Source: an uncultured Clostridia bacterium
Lineage (GTDB): Bacteria; Bacillota; Clostridia; Oscillospirales; Acutalibacteraceae
Direction: 5' to 3'
Length of the DNA: 13,754 bases
NCBI GenBank assembly: GCA_946626015.1
Contig: CAMOTT010000037.1
Location: forward strand, 1-13,754
The notes below the pieces were generated by a model that did no database searches, was not told the origin of the DNA, and saw nothing but the letters and a program-made list of their open reading frames with translations. The translations under genes and the position numbers were made by a program. Positions 1 to 4,612 of this stretch are shown piece after piece (within the stretch, counting starts at the first letter, position 1; each line of letters starts with the position of its first letter).

Positions 1-113
1 AATTCGGCGGAGAACGGTGTTTCGGCGTCCTTGCGAATATGGATTTCATAATGGTCTGCACTTATGGAGCCGATGGAGCCGACCCGGAGCTTGTTATTTA
101 TAAAAAGCGATAA
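1..113 (+). CDS. C-terminal end of an unidentified protein (partial)
   Basis: The frame beginning at base 3 is open from the window edge to the TAA at 111-113 and gives 36 residues ending VIYKKR. Its composition is protein-like (GGERCFGVLANMDFIMVCT), and the other two + frames close sooner or read poorly. The GGxxxFxVxxxxDxIxVxT pattern faintly resembles the last beta strands of serine beta-lactamase-like hydrolases, but this is too short to assign. The true start lies upstream of the window. The next small ORF begins about 30 bases downstream. Confidence 0.45.
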   Translation, partial: FGGERCFGVLANMDFIMVCTYGADGADPELVIYKKR

Positions 114-145
114 ATTATTGATAATCAACCGAAAGGAAGATGTTT

Positions 146-271
146 ATGTGGAAAATGCTTTTGATGTTCGCAATGCCGCTGCTTATTCCCTTTGAGATAG
201 CCTACGGCCTGATGATGAAGGTATTGGGGCCTTTGGGCGTCCCGGATTTTCTGGGAATAATGCAAAAATAG
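146..271 (+). CDS. Small hydrophobic protein, 41 aa, unknown function
   Basis: The ATG at 146 opens a 41-codon frame (MWKMLLMFAMPLL...) ending in TAG at 269-271. An AGGAAG ribosome binding site at 134-139 is 6 bases from this ATG; the in-frame ATG at 140 directly abuts it, so 146 is preferred. Residues 2-28 are hydrophobic and could form one membrane segment, followed by a short Gly/Pro-rich tail. It sits between the end of an unidentified gene and another small ORF with a good ribosome binding site. I do not recognise a family. It could be a genuine small membrane protein or the remnant of a larger one. Confidence 0.4.
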   Translation: MWKMLLMFAMPLLIPFEIAYGLMMKVLGPLGVPDFLGIMQK

Positions 272-296
272 AAATATACAAAAACGGAGAAACATA

Positions 297-410
297 ATGG
301 AAAGAGTCGATGAGCATTGGTTCATCCCAAACGGAGAGGTAAATATTGAGAAGAACTATCTCAGGCTGCTTGAAGCGCCCTATGACCTTGGGATTTTTTC
401 GCAATGTTAA
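297..410 (+). CDS. Small ORF, 37 aa, unknown
   Basis: The ATG at 297 follows GGAG (286-289) by 7 bases and opens a 37-residue frame (MERVDEHWFIPNGEVNIEK...) ending in TAA at 408-410. The composition is soluble, acidic and aromatic. It begins 25 bases after the preceding 41-aa ORF, so both could share a transcript. It ends 10 bases before the -35 of the regulator promoter. No family is recognised. It reads like the N-terminus of a larger protein cut short, but no frame downstream continues it convincingly. Confidence 0.4.
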   Translation: MERVDEHWFIPNGEVNIEKNYLRLLEAPYDLGIFSQC

Positions 411-420
411 TTTGCGTTGC

Positions 421-449
421 TTGTTATTCCTGCGGCGCCGGCCTACAAT
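421..449 (+). promoter_or_regulatory. Sigma-A-type promoter for the XRE regulator
   Basis: TTGTTA (421-426) and TACAAT (444-449) are separated by 17 bases. A transcript starting near 456 would have a short leader with the GGGAGG ribosome binding site of the gene at 480. The GC palindrome CGGCGCCG (433-440) lies in the spacer and could be an operator, for instance for autoregulation; that is inference. Confidence 0.55.
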
Positions 450-479
450 AAAGCCAACTGAAACAGGGAGGTTTGCTTT

Positions 480-1694
480 ATGCTTAACGAAAACATCAAA
501 GCCTTGCGCAAACAAAAGGGCTACACTCAGGAGACCTTTGCGCAGGAGTTGAACGTGGTACGCCAAACGGTCTCGAAGTGGGAAAAAGGGTACTCCGTGC
601 CCGATGCCGTTATGCTCGAAAAAATCGCCGAGCTGCTTGAGGTTCCCGTGGGGGAGCTGTTGGGCGATACTGAAATGAAAATCGAGGAAAAGTCCGATCT
701 TAAACAAATATCTCAACAGCTTTCGCTTCTCAATAACCAGTTTGCAAAGGAGCTTGCGAGGAAAAGAAGAAACAGAAAGATAGCTCTCATTGCCCTGGCG
801 GTAATTTTTGCCTTGGCTGTGGGTGTTGTTATATTATGTATGGTACCACACGAGCAGGTATATTACATTGATGACGAAACAGGGGACGCTGTGGCCGGCA
901 AGCTTGAAACGGTATTGGATAAAGCCGTATCGGAGGCTGTTTTGGCAAGGCATCCCGTGGATTCCTTCCTGGGTGAATGTCCCACGGAGAGCCACTACGT
1001 TTTCGGCACCGATGAAAAGGACGGTCATGTAAAGGTTTATTTGATTGAGGAGTACAGCCTTTTCGGCTTTCACAACGGATTTTTTACCGATGTCAGCGGC
1101 GGAAATACCCCGGTTGTGTTTACCTTTGAGGAAAATGACGAAAAGTATCAACTGATTTCCTGCGAAGCCGCTAAAGACGGGAGCGACTACTCGCCCTCTG
1201 TCAAAAAACTGTTCCCTGCCCGGTACGCAAGAAAGATCCTCAATGGACTTTCGGAGGAAGAAAACGAACAGCTTTGGGTGAACAAGGCAAAACAGGCTCA
1301 AAAATATCTTGCCTCCATCAACAGGGATGCCGTTATCTGTCGATACAGCGATATCTGGATAGAACTGCTTTCAGATCACGGTATATCGACGGAAGTATCA
1401 AACAAGGTTTGCGAAATGCGTCTGGAATACGATTACAACATTGGAAACCATGAAAAGCTGGAAAACGGTAAGCGGTACGTTTACCAGACAGAATATGACG
1501 GCCAAAAAAATCTGATAACTTTTACAAAATTTGAATATGACACCAAAAGGATAGTTGAGTTTTTTGCCCTTGACAGTGAGACAGGGGAGCAGGCAGACGT
1601 ACCGCAGCCCGAGAAAGTCAGCTATTATAAAGGACGTATGGCCGATAATACAGACAGGCAGTACACAACGCTTGCTTATTACGGCGCCCCGTGA
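480..1694 (+). CDS. Membrane-anchored XRE-family transcriptional regulator
   Basis: The 404-residue protein has an N-terminal helix-turn-helix of the XRE/Cro type (residues 5-60). Its recognition region VVRQTVSKWEKG (26-37) is typical of Firmicute regulators. A coiled-coil-like basic stretch (75-99) follows, then one strong membrane segment (about 100-121), then about 280 residues that would lie outside the membrane. This is the layout of a one-component regulator: cytoplasmic DNA binding coupled to an extracytoplasmic domain. I do not recognise the outer domain; it is polar and rich in Asp, Glu and Tyr. GGGAGG precedes the ATG by a normal distance. The EamA transporter starts 38 bases downstream and is probably cotranscribed, so it is a candidate target. 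The ligand is unknown. Confidence 0.85.
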   Translation: MLNENIKALRKQKGYTQETFAQELNVVRQTVSKWEKGYSVPDAVMLEKIAELLEVPVGELLGDTEMKIEEKSDLKQISQQLSLLNNQFAKELARKRRNRKIALIALAVIFALAVGVVILCMVPHEQVYYIDDETGDAVAGKLETVLDKAVSEAVLARHPVDSFLGECPTESHYVFGTDEKDGHVKVYLIEEYSLFGFHNGFFTDVSGGNTPVVFTFEENDEKYQLISCEAAKDGSDYSPSVKKLFPARYARKILNGLSEEENEQLWVNKAKQAQKYLASINRDAVICRYSDIWIELLSDHGISTEVSNKVCEMRLEYDYNIGNHEKLENGKRYVYQTEYDGQKNLITFTKFEYDTKRIVEFFALDSETGEQADVPQPEKVSYYKGRMADNTDRQYTTLAYYGAP

Positions 1695-1732
1695 TTTGTA
1701 TAAGATTAAAGCTTTACCAAGGAGGAACGCCT

Positions 1733-2161
1733 ATGTTCAGCTACATCTGGCCGCTGGCGCTGGTCATAATATCAAACACAGTTTACCAGATATGCGCAAA
1801 ATCCGTACCTCAAAAGATAGACCCCTTTGCCTCTCTGACGGTCACGTACCTGATAGGCGCCGTCGTTTCGGCGGTGTTGTATTTTGTGCTTAACCGGGAC
1901 TCCAACATCGTCCAGGAGTACCGTAAGCTCAACTGGGCGCCTGTGGTGCTGGGGCTGGTCATCGTAGGGCTTGAGGCAGGCTGGATCTATGCCTACAAGG
2001 CAGGCTGGCCGGTCAGGACGGCGCAGACCGTTCAGTGCGCGGTGCTGGGCATAGTTCTGATCTTTGTGGGGGCGTTTCTCTATAAAGAGCGGCTTACTTG
2101 GAACAAGCTTCTGGGTGTTGGCATCTGCCTTGTGGGGCTCGTTTTCATAAACCTTAAATAG
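1733..2161 (+). CDS. EamA/DMT-superfamily small transporter (half-size, 5 TM)
   Basis: The 142-residue integral membrane protein has five predicted membrane segments (about 5-21, 33-53, 69-89, 97-116, 123-140). This equals one EamA repeat, whereas most EamA exporters carry two. The last two helices show the usual family pattern GxxLxxEr...GxxLixxGl (LYKERLTWNKLLGVGICLVGL). The start was taken at the ATG at 1733 because AAGGAGGA (1719-1726) lies 6 bases upstream; a longer in-frame start at 1691 would put that site inside the gene. Half-size members are thought to work as dimers. The substrate cannot be told from sequence. It directly follows the membrane-bound regulator, suggesting regulated export. 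Confidence 0.8.
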   Translation: MFSYIWPLALVIISNTVYQICAKSVPQKIDPFASLTVTYLIGAVVSAVLYFVLNRDSNIVQEYRKLNWAPVVLGLVIVGLEAGWIYAYKAGWPVRTAQTVQCAVLGIVLIFVGAFLYKERLTWNKLLGVGICLVGLVFINLK

Positions 2162-2164
2162 TTG

Positions 2165-2193
2165 TTGACAATATATATTATTGTTATTATACT
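2165..2193 (+). promoter_or_regulatory. Near-consensus sigma-A promoter for the GNAT-Gfo/Idh fusion
   Basis: TTGACA (2165-2170), a 17-base spacer and TATACT (2188-2193) give a perfect -35 and a five-of-six -10. It begins just after the EamA stop codon, so the next gene has its own transcription start even though no terminator separates it from the preceding operon. Confidence 0.75.
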
Positions 2194-2238
2194 TGAGCTA
2201 AAGAATGTAAATGAGGTGGTTTTACGAGACAGCTTAAA

Positions 2239-4098
2239 ATGTGTTGGCCTGTAACGGATGAGCAGATCACCCTCGATCTTCCCGAGGGATATTATTTTGA
2301 AAATTATCAGTGTGAAGAGGATAAATTATCCTGGTGCGATTGCTGCCGTGAGGGCAGATTGATAGATGAGAGCAAGGGCACAGGCTCCTTTGACGAATCC
2401 ATCCTCGGCATAAAGGAGATCGACCCATATAAAGACGTGTTCTTCCTTAAATATAACGGCAAGGCTGCCGGGACGATAACCGCCTTTGTCAAGAGCGACG
2501 GCACCGGCGGCGTACATATGGTGGGCATCTGCCCGGAGTTCCGGGGCAAGGGTCTTGCCAAGTATCTGCTTGCCGCCGCCAAGATAAAACTGCGCAACGA
2601 CGGGGTCAAATATGCCTTCTTAACCACTGATGAGTTCCGCAAAAGCGCGGTCAAGAGTTACCTTACCGCCGGTTTTCTGCCCGTTGATTATGACGTGGGT
2701 ATGCAGGACAGGTGGGAGGCTGTGCTTGAGGAGTACAAAATCGAAAGCGTACAGATGCTCTACGAGGATCTGACCCCTTATCAGGTCATTAAACGCAAGA
2801 GCAAGAGCAGAAAAATAAAAATCGGCGTATTCGGCGCGGGCAGAGGCCAATCGATGATGGATTTCTGCAAATGTTCCGAGACAAGCGAGCTTGTGGCTGT
2901 GTGCGATGCGTGGCAGTGGCAGCTTGACAGGGCAAGGCGCAGGTTCGGCGAGTCCGTGACCTATTACACCGATTTTGAGGAATTCATAAAGCACGATATG
3001 GACACCGTCATCATCGCCAACTATGCAAACGAGCACGCTCCCTATGCCATCAGGTGCCTGCAAAACGGCAAAAACGTGCTCAGCGAGGTTCTGCCTGTTC
3101 AGACAATGAAAGAGGCTGTGGAGCTGGTGGAGGCTGTGGAAAAGAGCGGAAAGATCTACGCCTACGCGGAGAACAACTGCTTTATGCCCGCGCCCCACAA
3201 GATGAGGGAGTTGTATCTTGAGGGCTCGCTGGGTGATTTTGAATACGGAGAAGGGGAGTATGTCCACAACTGCGAGCCGGACTGGTTCTTCCTCACCATC
3301 GGCAACCCGAACCACTGGCGCAACACCATGTCCGCCTTCTATTACTGCACCCATTCCATCGGCCCTATGATCCACATCACCGGCCAGCGCCCCGTAAAGG
3401 TCACCGGCTTTGAGCTGCCCTTCAACAAGCGTATGGAGCGCATGGGCGCGAAGGCAGGCCCCATCGGCATCGAGATGATAACCCTTGAAAGCGGAGCCGT
3501 TGTCAAGTGTATGCAGGGCGTGGGTCCTGCCCGCAACTCCATCTGGTATTCCATCTACGGCTCAAAGGGCAGGATGGAAAGCGGCCGGGAGGACGAGGAG
3601 GACGGCGACGTTAAGAAGCTGTTTGTCAACTGCGGCGAGACCGAGCAGGATAATGAGTCCAAGCCTGTTGATACCTCCACCGAAAGCTCAATGGACGATA
3701 TGGCGGACAGATTCGGCCACGGGGGAGCGGATTTCCACCTGATGTATCAGTTCATCCAAAAGCTCAGGGGCAACAAAAACGCCGAGATAATCGACGTTTA
3801 CGAGGCTCTTGATATGTTCCTGCCGGGTATGTTCGCCTACCGCTCAGTGCTCAACGGCGGAATTCCCATGGAGATACCCGACCTCAGGAACAAAGAGGAG
3901 CGGGAAAAGTGGAGGAACGACACCATGTGCACCGATCCCAAGGTCGCCGGCGATCAGCTCATCCCCAGCTATTCAAAGGGCAACCCGGATATTGCCCCGG
4001 AAATTTACGAAGGCCTCCGTCTTAAGATGATGGAGGAGGAGAAAAAAATAACCGCCCGGGAGCTTGCCGAGGCGGAAAATAAAGCCGAAAATGAATAA
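2239..4098 (+). CDS. GNAT acetyltransferase / Gfo-Idh-MocA-type oxidoreductase fusion
   Basis: The 619-residue two-domain protein has an N-terminal GNAT fold at about 1-180, with the acetyl-CoA loop RGKGLA at 102-107 and the following helix. From about 192 there is a Rossmann domain of the Gfo/Idh/MocA family (GVFGAGRG, 196-203), followed by the family's C-terminal alpha/beta domain. The usual EKP motif with its catalytic lysine is absent: the matching place reads SEVLP (282-286). ENNCF (311-315), EGEYVH (338-343) and THSIGP (371-376) resemble the glycosidase-type branch (GH109-like), which also has EVP in place of EKP. A sugar-derivative substrate is therefore plausible but unproven. The ATG at 2239 is 19 bases from the only good ribosome binding site (GAGGTGG, 2213-2219); the frame is open back to 2215, so translation may start earlier at a non-ATG codon. 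A terminator follows at 4267. Confidence 0.8.
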   Translation: MCWPVTDEQITLDLPEGYYFENYQCEEDKLSWCDCCREGRLIDESKGTGSFDESILGIKEIDPYKDVFFLKYNGKAAGTITAFVKSDGTGGVHMVGICPEFRGKGLAKYLLAAAKIKLRNDGVKYAFLTTDEFRKSAVKSYLTAGFLPVDYDVGMQDRWEAVLEEYKIESVQMLYEDLTPYQVIKRKSKSRKIKIGVFGAGRGQSMMDFCKCSETSELVAVCDAWQWQLDRARRRFGESVTYYTDFEEFIKHDMDTVIIANYANEHAPYAIRCLQNGKNVLSEVLPVQTMKEAVELVEAVEKSGKIYAYAENNCFMPAPHKMRELYLEGSLGDFEYGEGEYVHNCEPDWFFLTIGNPNHWRNTMSAFYYCTHSIGPMIHITGQRPVKVTGFELPFNKRMERMGAKAGPIGIEMITLESGAVVKCMQGVGPARNSIWYSIYGSKGRMESGREDEEDGDVKKLFVNCGETEQDNESKPVDTSTESSMDDMADRFGHGGADFHLMYQFIQKLRGNKNAEIIDVYEALDMFLPGMFAYRSVLNGGIPMEIPDLRNKEEREKWRNDTMCTDPKVAGDQLIPSYSKGNPDIAPEIYEGLRLKMMEEEKKITARELAEAENKAENE

Positions 4099-4266
4099 TG
4101 CGTGCGGAGCAACGCAAGTCATGGAGCAAAGCGAGAAATCACGCAAACTCGGTTTGCAATTCATGATATCCCGCCGTCAAATCATTGCGTTTTACTCATT
4201 CCGTCACCACATTGGCAGAACAGGGGCTCATTAAAGAGGGCAAAACCAATAAAATATCTGTATATC
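4099..4266. other. Non-coding stretch with short repeats
   Basis: No convincing gene is seen between the fusion gene and its terminator. Two near-identical 13-base direct repeats (4106-4118 and 4123-4135, 11 of 13 matching, GGAGCAA cores) and a 6-bp hairpin GCAAAC-TCG-GTTTGC (4143-4157) are visible. The stretch may be a degenerate dispersed intergenic repeat. Confidence 0.35.
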
Positions 4267-4301
4267 AAAGCACCGCTGATATTATTTCTGCGGTGCTTTT
4301 T
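4267..4301 (+). terminator. Intrinsic terminator after the fusion gene
   Basis: A perfect 10-bp stem AAAGCACCGC (4267-4276) / GCGGTGCTTT (4290-4299) with a 13-base loop ends in a five-T run (4297-4301). It lies about 170 bases past the stop codon of the GNAT-Gfo/Idh gene and separates it from the CHAP-protein leader. Confidence 0.75.
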
Positions 4302-4392
4302 GCGTTAAGCGGTTCCAGGTATTGACATTGAAAAGGCGCTTGAAAATATGCTATGCTGTTTTTGCGGGGATTTGAGTCGGGCATTTTTGTTG

Positions 4393-4422
4393 TTGACAAG
4401 TCAATGAAAAATGTGATATTAT
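4393..4422 (+). promoter_or_regulatory. Extended -10 promoter for the structured leader and CHAP gene
   Basis: A perfect TTGACA (4393-4398) and TATTAT (4417-4422) are 18 bases apart, with TG at 4414-4415 one base before the -10 (extended -10). The expected start point, about seven bases past the -10, is G4429, which is exactly the first base of the long closing stem of the downstream RNA. Confidence 0.75.
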
Positions 4423-4428
4423 GTTCTT

Positions 4429-4592
4429 GCGACGCAATTGAATATTTTTGGAATTCTTGAAGTGTGTATTTTTATACCTTACGGTAAAAATACAGGCTCT
4501 ATTTTCTCATGCTTCTTGAATTCCATGTAGAAATTGCGTCGCGGCAATCGGAGCTGTGTTTTTCGTGCGTAGCTTCGGCTGCGCATTTTTTT
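4429..4592 (+). ncRNA. Structured 5' leader with attenuator, unassigned class
   Basis: The predicted transcript begins with an 11-bp closing stem, GCGACGCAATT (4429-4439) paired with AATTGCGTCGC (4532-4542). Inside is GGAATTC (4450-4456) with GAATTCC (4518-4524), a 2x2 UU internal loop, then GAAG (4459-4462) with CTTC (4512-4515). A terminal hairpin follows (4465-4494): TGTATTTT with AAAATACA, plus TACC with GGTA around a TTAC loop. The leader ends in an intrinsic terminator (4566-4592) just before the ribosome binding site of the CHAP gene. Alternative pairings exist: 4533-4537 with 4544-4548, and 4548-4555 with 4571-4578; the latter would break the terminator. This is the layout of a transcription-attenuating riboswitch or leader. 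I recognise no c-di-AMP, c-di-GMP or other known riboswitch motifs. A free-standing small RNA is the alternative. Confidence 0.6.
4566..4592 (+). terminator. Intrinsic terminator / attenuator with UUCG tetraloop
   Basis: TGCGTAGC (4566-4573), loop TTCG (4574-4577) and GCTGCGCA (4578-4585) form an 8-bp stem with one G-U pair, followed directly by seven T (4586-4592). It stands upstream of the SD (4599-4603) and start codon (4613) of the CHAP gene, so full-length mRNA requires read-through. The competing pairing 4548-4555 with 4571-4578 is a possible antiterminator. Confidence 0.75.
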
Positions 4593-4612
4593 GTTTATGG
4601 AGGTATGAGAAA

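Noticed and set aside
2620..3375. 251-codon open frame on the minus strand inside the fusion gene
   Set aside because: The composition (many His, Val, Leu without domain logic) is that of an antisense shadow of GC-biased codons in the real + strand gene.
4167..4328. Open frame reading like a C-terminal protein fragment (...LAEQGLIKEGKTNKISVYQ...) past the fusion gene
   Set aside because: It has no start codon with an SD, a stop lies just upstream, and it runs through the strong terminator stem at 4267-4301. The protein-like look may be chance; a decayed gene remains possible but is not supported.
4429..4542. The leader inverted repeat as a small MITE with 11-bp terminal inverted repeats
   Set aside because: No target-site duplication flanks the repeat, and the promoter and terminator positions fit a transcribed RNA better. 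Not fully excluded.
4429..4592. 6S RNA or a c-di-AMP/c-di-GMP riboswitch
   Set aside because: The rod with internal loops and size recall 6S RNA, but the terminator abuts an SD and coding gene, and I see none of the conserved cyclic-dinucleotide riboswitch motifs.
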